Source: Ichthyophis bannanicus (taxonomy: Eukaryota; Chordata; Amphibia; Gymnophiona; Ichthyophiidae). Taken from it: a DNA stretch of 64,000 nucleotides. Below, piece by piece: positions 21,640-33,689 of the stretch. Both the position numbers and the translations under genes were made by a program. Positions within the stretch are counted from its first letter, which is position 1, and every line of letters begins with the position of its first letter. The notes beneath the pieces were generated by a model, which saw only the letters and a program-made list of their open reading frames with translations, was not told where the DNA came from and made no database searches. Location of the stretch: assembly GCA_033557465.1 (NCBI GenBank), contig CM066031.1, forward strand, positions 1,230,491,312 through 1,230,555,311, in the 5' to 3' direction.

Positions 21640-22276
21640 TGACTTGATCTCAAATGCAGTGTCGATTCGCTGGTCTCCCTCTGAATCATCTCTCTCCCCT
21701 TCAATCTGTTCAAAACTCAGCTGCCCAGCTAATCTTCCGCCAGTGTCGCTATGCTCATGTAACCCCTCTTCTCAAGTCACTTCACTGGCTCCCTATCAGT
21801 TTCCACATTCATTTCAAACTTCTCCTACTGAACTACAAGTGCATTCATTCTGCAGCTCCTCACGGCTCCTTAGCTCACTCTACACCCCTCCTCGGGAACT
21901 CCACTCCTCTGGCAGATCCCTTTTATCTGTGCCCTTCTCTGCCACTGTTAACTTCAAACTTTGTCCATTCCACCTTGCTGCTCCACATGCCTGGAACAAA
22001 CTACCTGAGTCGGTGCATGGGGCCTTCTCTGGCCCTATTTAAGTCCAGACTGAAGACCCTGACCCTCTTTGAAGCTGCTTTTGGATCCTGATGCCTCTCA
22101 CTCACTACTTATGTGTATCTTACCACACTCTAGTCCCCAGTTTTGCGATGTTTTTTCATCTTGATTAGATTGTGAGTTCTGATGAGCAGGGACTGTGTCT
22201 TACATCTGTATGTCAGCACTGAATATGCCTTGTAGCGCTATACAAATGACTTATTAGTAGTAATAGTAGTAGTAGG
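21640..22276 (+). mobile_element. L2-like LINE, 3' end with RT C-terminus
   Basis: The frame from 21654 reads VQNSAAQLIFRQCRYAHVTPL, LKSLHWLPISFHIHFKLLLL and FKSRLKTLTLFEAAF, the C-terminal block of L2/Rex1-type pol. It is followed by a 3' UTR 'tagattgtgagttctgatgagcagggactg...gcgctatacaaatgacttattag' and a (tag)n tail. The 3' UTR layout resembles that used by many vertebrate LINE/SINE partners. Confidence 0.8.
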
Positions 22277-23699
22277 AATATTTCTGCCTCTTATCCCTGA
22301 GATAGGTGGGGTATATACTGTAATGTGCCCTAAAATCTAGAAAAGGCATTTTAAATCTGATTCATGCTCCACTGAGAACCAATGTAATGTATAAAGTAAA
22401 AAGGATCACTCTATCGTGATGCTTTCTTGGTAAACACCTTGGCAGCCAAAGTTTGAATCTGCTGCAACCTACTGCATTTTTCCTAGCAAAAAGATACCGA
22501 TATTCTTATGCAGGGTTCTTTCCTTAATATATGAGGAGCATGGGTCAATTGTAGCAGACAATGGAAAAGGTGCCAATACTTCATACCACCGCGTACCCCC
22601 TCAAAAAAAGCCCTGCTGTAAACTATACAGCACATTTTTGGCAATCTGATATAGACTACATTGTTATAGTCCAAGCAGCCCAACACCACTTCAGTGCTGC
22701 TTGAAAATTCTGTGAGCACAAGAACGAATACATTAACTTTTCGAACCATGTGCAGTCAGACCCACACCTTCTTGACCACTGCTGCAGTATCAGCTCCTTA
22801 GCTAAGAGCAGAATTCAAAATGATCTGCAAGCTTATCACTTCATTCAAAAATGGATTTTTCTCTCCTTCAAGATTAATCTCTAATTTTCCAGCAGGAAGC
22901 GGTTCACAGTTAATCAAAATAATTTCTGTTTTTGAGATCTTCATCTTTAATTTTTCACTGCTTGCAAACAATTATGTAGCTTATTAAACTTACGAGCTCC
23001 ATCTTTACTTCTTGGGATAAAAATATGTCATCCAAAACCTCACTCCACACTTTCTAATGACCTCTGCCGATAGTCAAATACTATATAAATATTAAATACA
23101 ATTCCAGCAATAAGGATCCCTGTGATACCTCTTGAAGCAACTCATGTGCACCTGAATGGGAATATTTCTCTACTACCACAAAAGATTTTCTCATGAGAAA
23201 TTATCTTTTCTGTTCTAGCACTAATTTTCATATTCTTTCCTAATAAAGTTGTAATGGGAGAATGACATGATCAACTGTGTTGAACATGACAAAGAGATCA
23301 AAAAGAAGCAGAAAACCTGTTCCCTTCAGTCCATCACCCTCCACATATCTAAGAACGCAACAATGACAGTCTCTGTGCTGCAGTCTAATCTGAACTCTGA
23401 TGATCCCCGTGTCCTTTCAAAGAAAATACCCAGTGCCTCTGCCCTAGTGGCCGCCATGATTTTTGCCACTACCGGTAAATTTGATTCTGGCTGGTAATGA
23501 GAAGCTTGCCTTAGGTCTGAGTCTTCCTTCTTCAAAAAGAGTTAATCTGGGCTTGTTTTAAATTTCTAGGGAATACTCCTGATTAAAACATGCTAGCAAG
23601 TGTAGTGGATTGTTACTAACATGCGGTATGCGAATAACACATGATATTTACCTCTTAACAGATATTAAACGGCCAAATTGTGCCTTATTCTGCCGTAAC

Positions 23700-23915
23700 A
23701 CATGTTTATTTATTAGTATCTAGCTCATACCTTTCCAGTGGTGAAGGTATGTTATATAGGTATTTCTGTGTCCTCAGAGGACTTACAATCTAAATTTGTA
23801 CCTGAGGCAATGAATGGTTAAGTGGCTTACCCAAGGAACACCAGTGAGAATCAAACCCAGATTTCTTGGGTAGTAGGTTGTTGCTCTGACCACTAGACTA
23901 CTTCTTTGCTCTAAT
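23700..23915 (-). mobile_element. tRNA-derived SINE (MIR-like core)
   Basis: The minus strand reads 'tagtctagtggtcagagcaac' (A-box-like), then 'gggtttgattctcactgg' (B-box-like), then 'gggtaagccacttaaccattcattgcctcag' (the MIR/CORE-SINE-type core), and 'agattgtaagtcctctgaggacac'. This order is the classic tRNA head plus conserved core. The plus-strand copy at 60375 has the same plan. Confidence 0.75.
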
Positions 23916-24479
23916 AATGAGATGCAAAGCATGCAAAGCACCTCATTATTATACAAATTGAATAATGCAGTTTGTGTTGAACTTTGAAAGCTGTGTCATT
24001 CATGGAAAGTAATGCCTGCTTTGAGGTAACATTATTTTAAGTCCTCACGAGCATCAGGCCACTAACATGCAGCCCGGTGTTACTACAAACAGCTGAAAGG
24101 GATGGGTGCTGAAAAAGCATGAGAAAATACACACAAATAAATAAATTGGGATGTGGCCCCCTTCTCACCTTCCAGCAGACTCCCTCTCTCCACCCCTCTG
24201 AAGGCACCAAATGAGACTTGGCTCACAGTGGCAGGAGATGATGCACGCAGCCCAGATATTCTCCTGCTGCAAAGCACAGCCGCTTCAGCAAGCGCAAAAG
24301 CAGAAATGAGGAGGAAAGGATGGTCACATCGGGGTAAGGACTGGAGGAGGCACTGCAGCAAGCAAGCCCAAGGCAAGAGAAAGTGACTGCATCACCACAG
24401 TGCTGGAATAATTAAGAATGCGCATGTTGCGGTGGGTGGGACCATTCTTTGCTGGCCCCCTCCCACACTTCTTGGATGG
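23916..24479. other. No gene recognised
   Basis: A frame at 24153-24386 on the + strand has no domain. The end leads into a C-rich array. Confidence 0.3.
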
Positions 24480-25010
24480 TATTTACACCACTGCCCCACC
24501 TGAAAAATTACTCCCTCACAACTGCCCTACCAGCCAACCAAATGTCCCCACCACAATAAAAATACTCCCACACAACTATCTCACCAGTCTCCAAACTGCC
24601 CCAATTCCAAACTACCCCACATAACTGCCTCACCACCCTGCAAACTGCCCATCCCAATAAATAACCTCCTGCAATTGCCCCACCTTCCCTGCAAACTGAC
24701 AGATTCCCAAATAATACCCCCTCACAACTCCCCCCCCCCAAATCTCCCACCCCTAGATATTACTCCCACACAACTATCTCACCAATCTGCAATCTGTCCC
24801 TACCCCTAATAAATACTCCTTCGCAACTGTCATAGCACCGCTAAAAAATACTACCAACAACTGCTACACCACACTGCAAACTTCCCCATTCCCCAAAACT
24901 ACCCCACAACTATTCCACCACCTTGCCAAGTGACCCCACTGTCACACAACTTCCCACCCCCCAAAAGGTACCTCTCATAACTGCCCCACCAACCCAAATG
25001 CTGTCTTGCT
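24480..25010 (-). repeat. Degenerate C-rich tandem repeat
   Basis: Roughly 45-60-bp units of the type 'aactgccccaccaacctgcaaactgccccattcc...aataaatactccctcaca'. Many units differ. Possibly an old relative of the G-rich arrays seen on the other strand, but no unit identity was established. Confidence 0.6.
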
Positions 25011-25924
25011 GTTGACTTGAGTTTTTATATACTGCTTCCCTCTTGGAGGCTCAAGTAATAAATGCAGGATATCAAATGGAATGAAATAAAATATAAATAA
25101 AAATAGCCCTCTTACTTCTCCATGCACATGAAAAACAGATAATCCCTTATTTATTACTCATTTATTATTTTGCTAAACCAAAATCTCATATTATACATAA
25201 TATAAAAAAGAAAGTAGACTCTAAAGAGAGTCACCCAAATTGTATTATGTTTAGCCTTAGGGGAGGTAAATAGAAGACGGACACAGGGCAATTAATACCA
25301 AACCATGAAGATAACAAATCATGGAATCACTAGAAGGAGTAGCCCACATTGACAGTCGAACCACCAGGACAAAAGGGAAAGTGGAATCTCTTGGGGAGCC
25401 AAAGCACCTCAAAAATAAAAACAACAATTATGTAAAAAATGAATATTTAAGACAACACCGGAGGCATACAATATCAGGAAAATAAAAAACTCGACAGCAT
25501 ATACAATATAAGCAGAACCCACAAATGGTCTATTAAAACCACAGGGATATAAAAGGAACCTTAAAAACATTTATGAAAATGTTAAAAAGGAACCTTAAAA
25601 TAGATAAGGGGCAGATGTGACCAAAAGTTAAATGGGACATAATAAATAAAATTCTAAATATGATAGAACAAAGCACTAAGCCTTTATATTCAGTGCCAGA
25701 AGATATTTGGATTCCATTGCTGAAAATCTAGGTTTAGTGTTGCCCATGGCGGCCAAGCACTTTTAAAATGCTGACTGCCACAGGTAGAATATTGGGCCCA
25801 GGGATTTCAAGTACCTGGTTCCCTGCTCTGCAGTTGCATCAATCAGCAGGCACATGGGTTTTTAAACAAGCCATGGGACACCCCTCCCACCTCTAGGGGA
25901 AACACAAGCAAACACTTCTCTAGA
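25011..25924. other. No feature recognised
   Basis: AT-rich sequence. A weak LINE-tail-like text 'tatatactgcttccctcttgg...aataaaatataaataaaaat' lies at 25025-25110. Nothing else. Confidence 0.3.
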
Positions 25925-26052
25925 TTAGTAATTATCAACCCAGTCTTCACGATCCTTCTGGCCAGTCTGGTTCTCATAATATCCAAAATGAAAAGGCATG
26001 AGATGTATTTGCATCTGTGTTATATGCAAATATATCATATACACATTTATTG
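25925..26052. mobile_element. hAT-type MITE half, cut by the CR1 insertion
   Basis: Reads 'taattatcaacccagtcttcacgatcc...gagatgtatttgcatctgtgttatatgcaaat', the left half of the MITE family at 35463 and 56155. The right half is missing where CR1 begins at 26056. Confidence 0.55.
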
Positions 26053-26426
26053 TGGATACATAAGAACATAAGAAATGCCATACTGGGTCAGACCAAGGTC
26101 CATCAAGCCCAGTATCCTGTTTCCAACAGTGGTCAATCCAGGCCGTAAGTACTTGGCAAGTTCCCAAAGAAGCACACAGGTTCTATCGTGCTTGTCCCAG
26201 GGCAAGCAGTGGATTTCCCGGGTCCTCTTTAATAATGATTTATGGACATTTCCTCCAGGAACCTGTCCAAACCTTTTTTAAACCCAGCTATACTGTACTA
26301 ACAGCTTTCACTACATCCTCCAGTAACGAATTCCAGAGTTTGATTACGCATTGAGTAAAAAACTATTTTCTCTTGTTAGACTTAAATGGGTTGCATTGTA
26401 GCTTCATTGTGTGTCCTCTAGGCTTT

Positions 26427-29060
26427 CTACTTTTTAAGGAAAAACTGATCAATGTTTATTCTTTCCACTCCATTCATTAATTTATAGACATTTATCAAAT
26501 CCCCCCTCAACCATCTCTTTTCCAAGTTGAAGAGCCCCAACGTTTTAAGCCTCTCCTCATAAGGGTATCCTTCCATTCCCTTTACTATTCTTGTCGCTCT
26601 TCTTTGTACCTTTTCTAATTCAGCTATATCCTTTTTAAGATATGGCAATCAGAACTGCACACAATATTCAAGGTGCATTTGCACCATATAATAATACAGA
26701 GGCAGTATAATATCATGGGTTTTATTAACCATTACTTTCCTTATCATTCCTAGCATTCTATTTGCTTTCTTGGCCGCCACTGCACACTGGGGGGAGGGTT
26801 TCAACGTATTATCCATGATGATGCCTAAATCTTTTTCCTGGGTGGTGGTTTCTAAGGTGGTACCTTGCATCTTGTAACCATAGTTAGATTTTTTCTTTCC
26901 TAGGTGCATAACTTTGCCTTTGTCCACATTAAATTTAATCTGCCATTTGGATGTCCAGTCTTCCAGTTTTTCAAGGTCCTCTTGCAATTTTTCACAATCC
27001 TCTTGCGTTTTAACAACTGTGAATAATTTTGTGTCATCTGCAAATTTGATCACCTCACTCATTATTCCTATTTCCAGGTCATTTATAAAAATGTTAAAAA
27101 GCAGCGGGCCCAGCACAGATCCCTGGGGTACTCCGCTATTCACCTTTCTCCACTAAGAAAATTGGTCATTTAGCCCTATTTTCTACTTTCTATCTTTTAA
27201 CTAGTTCCTTTTCCATAATACTACACTGCCTCCAATCCCATGACTTTTTAATTTCACCAAGAGTTTCTCATGAGGGACCTGGTCAAAAGCTTTCTAAAAA
27301 TCCAGAAACACTATATCAGCTGGTTCACCTTGTCTACCTGTTTATTCACACCTTCAAAAAAATATAACAGATTAGTAAGACAAAACTTTCTTTGGCTAAA
27401 TCCATGTTGGCTTTCTCCAATTAAATCATGGTTATCTGCATGCTCAGTAATTTTACTCTTTAAATGGTTTCTACCATTTTGCTTGGTACTGACGTCAGGC
27501 TCACCAGTCTGTAGTTTCTTGGATCACCCCTGGAACCCTTTTTAAAAATTGGAATTACATTGGCCACTCTCCAATCCTCATATACCAGAGATGATTTTAA
27601 TGATAGTTCACAGATTACTAATAGTAGGTCTGCAATCTCATATTGCAGTTCTTTCAGTATTCTTGGATGTATACCATCCGGTCCAGGTGATTTACTACTC
27701 TTCAGTTTATCAAACATTATAATACATCCTCCTAGTTTATCAATATTTCTTCAGCTACATCAACTTTATATACCATTTCAGGGATGGATAACTTTCATAC
27801 ATCTTCAGTAAAGTCCAAAGCAAAGAATTCATTCAGCCTCTCCACTATGGCTTTGTCCTCCCTTAGCACCCCTTTTACCCCTCTATCTTCCAATGGTCCA
27901 ACTGGCTCTCCCACAGTTTTTTCACTATGAATGTACTTGAAAAAGTTTTTATTATGCATTTTTGCTTTCATGGCAAGCTTATTTTCAAATTCTCTCTTTG
28001 CCTGCCTTATCAATGCCTTGCATCTAACTTGCTAATGCTATGTTGTTTCCAGTGTTCATCATTAGGCTTCATTTTCCATTTCCTAAAGGATACTTTTTTG
28101 GCAACAGCCTCTCTGATCTCGCCTTTAAACTATGCTGGCAGTTTTCTTAAAGCATGGAATACATCTACTCTCTGTTTCCAAGATAGTACTTTTAAACAAT
28201 GTCCATGCATGAATAGATCTTTACCTTTGCAGCTGCTCCTTTTAGTTTTTTCTTAACTATTTTCCTTATTTTATCATAGTCTCCCTTTTCAAAGTTAAAA
28301 GGTTGGATGGATTTCCTTGCCTTTTTTCGTCCATTCATTAACCCTTTCCAGGCCGAGCCCAAAACTCTCAGGATCCAAAGTTCTGACTAAATATTCCTAT
28401 CTAATGGTATATAATACATGACCATAGCAGAAGGAAAATCACTATTAGAACTTATTGAATAAGACGGGTACAATTTTCCTGAAATATGCAAAAATTAACC
28501 CGGCTGCAGAATGTGGATTAAAAATTTAAAGTAGGCCTTCAAAGGGTTAAAACAAATGCATCAGACTATGATCACTATTGCCAACTGGCCCCAAAACATT
28601 TATCTCGTGTACAAGATCCTGTGTCCCACTAAGGGCTAGGTCCAAAATAGCTTCTCCTCTTGTCAGTTCATGAACCAGCTGCTCCAAGAAGCGGTCATTT
28701 ATTTCAATCTAGAAAATTTCTCTCTCTAGCATGTCCTTTTGTGACATTAACCCAGTTGATACTGGGGTAATTGAAATCACCCATTATTATTGTGCTGTAA
28801 TTTTTGTTAGCTTCCCTCATTTCTTTTAGCATTTTATTATCCATCTGTTCATTCTGGCCAGGTGATCAGTAGTACACCCACACTGCCATTGCCTTCTGCT
28901 TTTTACATGGAACTTCTATCCATAGAGATTCTAGAATGTAATTTGATTCCTGCAAAACTTTAATACTATGTGACTCAGTGCCCTCCCTAACATAGAGCGC
29001 TACCCCTCCACCAATTTGATCTACTCTATCATTGCGGTCTAATTTGTAGCTAGGTATCAC
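26427..29060 (-). pseudogene. CR1 ORF2 (endonuclease-reverse transcriptase), broken
   Basis: It would nick the target and copy the element RNA. Pieces in order on the minus strand: an endonuclease part (29060 to 28866) with GGVALYVREG and LESLWIEVP; a linker (28013 to 27795) with FFKYIHSEKTVGEPVGPL; RT fingers (27717 to 27460) with SPGPDGIHPRILKEL and VIPIFKKGSRGDPRNYRLVSL; RT palm (27143 to 26649) with [20 protein letters not shown] and the catalytic FADDTKLF; and a C-terminal part (26648 to 26427) with [21 protein letters not shown]. The FADD box is intact although the frame as a whole is not. Confidence 0.88.
28342..28546. mobile_element. piggyBac-type MITE in CR1
   Basis: TTAA at 28338-28341 and 28547-28550 flank a 205-bp segment that starts CCCTTTCCAGG and ends CTTCAAAGGG. 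TTAA duplications and CCCTTT-type ends are typical of piggyBac elements. The CR1 text resumes on the other side, so this is an insertion younger than the CR1. Confidence 0.7.
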
Positions 29061-29424
29061 AGAGGTTGTATTTTATTCATATTAAATCTGGTTATCAGTT
29101 GATAAGTGTAATTTGGAATTTTTCGGCTCTGTAATGAAGGACATCTGGGTTACTTTTATCTTTGTTGGGACCTAACTTCCCTGTTTTGCTAGTATCCTTC
29201 AAGGGCACAGTACATCCTTCTGAACCATGCACTCCTGGGCGACTGTTGGCTTTCCCCTACTACCTAGTTTAAAAGCTGCTCTATCTCCTTTTTAAAGGTT
29301 AATGCCAGCAGCCTGGTTCCATGCCAGTTAAGGTGAAGCCCATTTTTTCAGAAGAACCCCTCCCATCCCCAGTATGTTGCCCAGTTACTAACAAATCCAA
29401 AACCCTCTTCTGTGCACCATTGTC

Positions 29425-29883
29425 TCATCCATGCATTGAGACTCCGGAGCCCTGTCTGCTTTTAGGTCTTGCACGTGGAACAGGAAGCATTTCAGAGAAT
29501 GCTATCCTGTAAATTCTGGATTTCAACTTCCTACATAAAAGCCTAAATTTGTCCTTCAGAATATCCCTCCCACATTTTCCTATGTCATTGGCACCAACAT
29601 GTACCAAGACAGCAAACTCCTCTCCAGCACTATCTAAAACCTTGTCTAGGTGCCGCATGAGGTCCGCTACATTTGCACCAGGCAGGCATGTTACAAGGCA
29701 GTCCTTATGTCTACCAGCCACCCAACTATCTACATGCCTAATGATCAAATTGCCTACTATAACAGCTGTCCCAACCCTTCCCTCATGGGCACATAGCCCT
29801 GGAGAAACCTCCTCGGTGCGAGAAGGTTTTACATCTCCTGGTGGACAGGTCCTAGCTTCAGGATCACTTCCTGCCCACACCAA
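29425..29883 (-). pseudogene. CR1 ORF1 with SGNH-esterase-like domain
   Basis: The open minus-strand frame (152 codons) contains VIVGNLIIRHVDSWV, CLPGANVADLMRHLDKVL and VLVHVGANDIGKCG. These match the block I (GDS-like), block II (glycine) and block III (GxND) positions of SGNH/GDSL hydrolases, a domain known in ORF1 of some CR1-clade LINEs. The block I serine is absent in this copy (GNL where GDS is expected), so catalysis is unlikely. It lies upstream of ORF2 in the same element. Confidence 0.75.
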
Positions 29884-29944
29884 GGATATGTTCTCCTTTC
29901 ACATGACCTCTCTCGTCCTATAGGTCTTGTCTATATACCTCTGT

Positions 29945-31090
29945 CTTCCTTATAATCATTAACAAAAATGTTAAAAAGAATCGGACCAAGGACAGATCCC
30001 TGCGGCACTCCACTGGTAACCTCCTTCACCTCAGAGTGAATTCCATTTACCTGTACCCTTTGTCGCCTCCTACTCAACCAATTTCTAACCCAATCAGTAA
30101 CTTTAGGGTCCTTCCCAAGGGTGCTTAGTTTGTTTATAAGTCACCTGGGAGGAACAGTGTCAAATGCTTTACTGAAATCTAAATACACCACATCTAGAGT
30201 TCTCCCTCAGTCCACCTCCTTGGTCACCCAGTCGACGAAATCAATCAGATTTGTCTGACAAGACCTGCTTCTGGTGAATCCATGCTGCCTCAGATCCTGT
30301 AATCTGTTGGACTCCAGAAACCTCACTATTTTCTCTTTCAACAGCATTTCCAATAATATACTCAGCACCGAAGTTAATCTAACCGGCCTGTAATTTTCAA
30401 CTACATCCCTACTTCCGCTTTTGTGTAAAGGGACCACATGAGCTTCTCTCCAGTCCTTTGGCACTACTCCCAACTCCAACAAGGCATTGAAAAGGTCAGT
30501 CAGTGGAGCTGCTAGAACGCCCCCAAGTTCCTTCAGTATTCTTGGGTGTATCCCATCTGATCCCATCGCTTTGTCCACTTTTAGTTTAGCTAGTTGCTCA
30601 CGAACACAGTCCTCTGAAAATGAGATGCCCCTCGCTTTTGTTCCTGTTTGTGGGTTTTGTCTGAGGTCCTGCTCCCGGCCCTTCATCTGTGAACACAGAA
30701 CCGAAATATTTGTTAATCAATTCCACTTTATCTTCATCAGTTCTACATATTCCTTCTCTTCACCCTTGAGTCTGACAATACCACTTTTGCCCTTCCTCCT
30801 CTCACTAACATATCTGAAAAATGCCTTATCCCCTCATTTTATTGCATTGGCTATTTCTTTTTTTTTTTTTTTTTTTTGTATCTTTGCTTTCCTGACTACT
30901 TCGCTAGCCTCTCTAAGTTTTTCCAAATATAAATGTGTCTTCCTCGCTCTGTGATCTCTTGTATTTCATGAAGGCCTCCCTCTTTTTCCTCACTTTTCCA
31001 ACTACCTTTTTTGAGAACCATAGCAGCCTCCTTTTCCTTTTATTTTCCATTTTAACAAAATGGTTGGTTGCCCTTAAAGTAACCCCTTTC
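29945..31090 (-). mobile_element. Second CR1-like LINE, 3'-truncated
   Basis: The minus-strand frame 30686 to 30207 (159 codons) reads AKLKVDKAMGSDGIHPRILKEL, DWREAHVVPLHKSGSRDVVENYRPVRL and GFTRSRSCQTNLIDFVDWVT. It is RT N-terminal sequence of a different CR1 subfamily from the neighbour. The text stops at the palm region (about 29945), so the catalytic block is missing. Upstream sequence to about 31090 includes KKVVGKVRKKREAFMKYK. A T-run of 21 lies at 30857-30877. Confidence 0.8.
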
Positions 31091-33689
31091 AGTTTGCTCA
31101 GGGGGTGATTCAGAGAAAGACATGCCGGGTGGATGTAAAAGTCCAACACGTGTACGTTCCCAACAAAGATGTGATTCTGTGCCCGAACACTCAAACTTGC
31201 AGCAGTGCACGGAATACGTTGCTGGCCATCTACGCTGTTGAATGTGTAGTGGGTGTCTATAGGGGGTGTCTCGTTCACGAACAACTCACGCGTGGAAGGC
31301 CAGGACTATGCCGCAGATGTGTAATTCTGAAAACATGCCCACCTGCACTGTCTCCCACGTGCAGCAGGAAATAGGATGTAGTGATTACACCCTCCCATTC
31401 ATCGTGAGACCCATACAACATCTCGGAAAATGGAAACTCGCCAGATTAACCTTTCAGAGGCTTGTGATAGAGAATGAAAGTGCCCCGCTCCCCATGACAC
31501 ACAGATGGCCAGCCCTAGCTGCAGCACGCAGGGGTGGGGAATGAATCAGGATTACCCTAGTGCAGTAAGTAGGCAAAGCAGGAAAGGGGGAGGCAGAGGA
31601 AATGCATATGGTGGAACAACAACATTGCAAAGAGCCAGGAAGTAGCTGCAAAGTAAAAGGGCAAAAGGAGCAGGGGTTAGCTGGACCCACCACACCACTA
31701 AATGACTGTAAACACACAAAACTGAGCCCACACAGGAAACAAGCAAACAGGAACACAATGGCCAAGAGAAAAGCATGGTGATACTGCATTCAGAATGGAC
31801 AAAAGGGAAAGCACACCTTGCAGCAGAGCAAGCTGACAACCGAAGGAGGCCCCCAACCTGTGCATACATGCCATGGAGGTATACAAATGTTGCAATCACA
31901 GCACTGCCAACCTGCTGTTCCGGCAAATTACACCTAAAAGATCCAAATGCAGCCCAAATGCATGACTGCAGATGGCCAAGATCCAGACCACCAACCATAT
32001 TTGTAGCCACCCTCTGTATCATCTCCAACCTGTGATCATCTGTCTGAAGGGGCGGGCACCAGAATTGCATAGAAAACGACAATTATGGATGCACGGAAGA
32101 CCCACAGTGGCCTGCAAAAGTATCCATTCCCTCAGTGTCAGTCCTGTGTTGTCGCATGATGTACAACCCGGAATGAAGATGGGTCATTTGTACATTAGGT
32201 AAGGGACCTAATAGTATAGCCAAAATTGGTGATGTGTAAGGACAATACAATACCTTGTATACAGAAAGAAACATGTAAAACCTGAAAAGCTGTGAGCACA
32301 TATGTTTCCAACACTCTGTCTATGAAACCCAGAAATAAGATCAGGTCCAACCAAATAACCATAGATGTCACATAATGAGGGCAGCAGGGTCCACCTGCGT
32401 GCAAGCAGTGGCACATGATCTGGTACATGATCTCTATTCAAATATACCTGTAATAAAAGGCCTCAACTCTGCAACACCACCAAGGAAGCAACAGGATGAC
32501 CAAGGAGCACTCCAAACAGGTCAGGGACAAAGTCGCGGAGATGTAGAGATCAGGGCTCTGGCACAAATCAACAGTCCAAAGACTGAGGATACCATGAAGC
32601 ACCATGAATTGTACTAATACAAAATATAAAGAACATGGCACCACAACAAACCTGACAGGAGAAGGCCTCCCACTGAAACCCACAGACTAAGCAAGGAGGG
32701 CATAAAGCAGAGATGTCACAAGGAAACCAAAGAGAACATGGAAGGAGCTGCAAAGATCCACGGTGGAGATGGGAGTATCAGTCCACAAGTGGGAATATGA
32801 TAAACAGGACAAACATAGAGGGGATGAATACCTTCGAAATGCACTGTATACAGAGGCACTCTCACTACCTGACCGCTGTTGTCCATACCTCACTCAATGC
32901 ACCAAGGCATCCCAGTACCATCTGCTGTTGCCTGGCCCACCTGACCAGCCCTGGTAAGAGCAGCAGGCACAGTCACAGCCAGGTCCCACCCATGAAATGT
33001 GTACAGAGGTACCACACCACACACATGATAGTGCCCCCCTGGATTGCAACAGCCCAAATGCATGCTCCGCAACCATAGAACAGGACATGTCAGCTGCCAG
33101 GTCTGAAACCAGCATGCAAGGTCCATGATATGCACCACAAGGCAGGCAGCAAATGCAGCAGAGTCCAAGAAGAATGTTACAGGCAGCACTGTCCCTGTGG
33201 CTCCCTTAGCCCATGGTCTGACCAGTCAGCAATGCAGGCACACAGGACAGAGGATGCCCAGGGGACCAGGGCAAGCCCTGGATTGGGGTGAGGCAGCACT
33301 GGAGATGTGACAGCCAGATGTGACAGGGTCCAGTGTACGCAGGTGGTGGTATGGCAGGCAGGCAGCTAAAGTGACAGACCTGGGGGAAGAAGGAAATATG
33401 CATATGTAAGATACCTCCCTCCTACCTCCGCAGACATTTCCACATCCTGCGTGAGATGGAGGCCTACCGAGTGCATTTCTGGGCCATATGTCGCATGCGC
33501 CCCCAGTTCCGCCAGCACGGGCAGCCTACCTCAAACAAAGCATGTCTCCATGAGGGTCCTCCTTGTCACCACAGCATATTGGTAGGTAGAACCATGTGAC
33601 GGCTGAGGGGCCACCTTGTCATCCACCTCGCCCTCGGGCTCACTGACTATGGCATCAGGCGTGGGCTACCTCCCGCGAAGAATGTAGTC
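31091..33689 (-). mobile_element. Old DNA, possible Harbinger-like transposon remnant, holding a Tc1
   Basis: Minus-strand text at 33055-33080 (VAEHAFGLLQSRG) recalls the ERAFGLLK motif of PIF/Harbinger transposases, and about 31900-31960 (LPEQQVGSAVIATFVYLHGM) could be the following 'PEKV...ACCVLHN' part. The Tc1 at 32105-32846 lies between the two. The match is weak and the stops are many. I would treat the rest of the region as unassigned. Confidence 0.3.
32105..32846 (+). mobile_element. Internally deleted Tc1-like transposon, 742 bp
   Basis: The left end 'cagtggcctgcaaaagtatccattccctcag' and right end 'gaggggatgaataccttcgaaatgcactg' are the same terminal inverted repeat as in the Tc1 at 47178-52826. 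TA follows the right end (32847-32848); the left dinucleotide is CA. Internal text at 32490-32540 and 32750-32795 ('aaagatccacggtggagatgggagtatc') matches the helix-turn-helix part of the transposase. The catalytic part is deleted. Confidence 0.8.

Larger units (their letters stand above)
20545..23640 (-). mobile_element. L2-like LINE on minus strand, split by later insertions
   Basis: The 22280-23640 part translates on the minus strand to RT fragments: FRLDCSTETVIVAFLDMWR, then KMKISKTEIILINCEPLPAGK and VLGCLDYNNVVYIRLPK, matching the order of L2-type pol. The 20545-21015 part has a 94-codon frame (LQLEYPVSFYLWQPKF) followed by an A/T-rich tail typical of the family's 3' end. Between them sit plus-strand LINE pieces (21060-22276). 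That the two parts were one element is an inference from order and orientation. Confidence 0.55.
26056..29935 (-). mobile_element. CR1-like LINE, near full length
   Basis: The minus-strand element has ORF1 (esterase-like) at 29425-29883, endonuclease fragments at 28740-29060 and reverse transcriptase at 26427-27717. The 3' end at 26056 carries the 8-bp repeat 'cataagaa' seen twice, a CR1 hallmark. A 205-bp piggyBac-type MITE sits inside the coding region. Several stops and frameshifts show it is inactive. At about 3.7 kb without the MITE it is near the usual CR1 length. Confidence 0.88.

Noticed and set aside
24480..25010. CRISPR-like array
   Set aside because: Units are degenerate, contiguous and of uneven length with no unique spacers; the genome is vertebrate.
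31552..33189. Firm call of a Harbinger transposase
   Set aside because: Only two short motif-like strings match and many stops intervene; left as a low-confidence suggestion.
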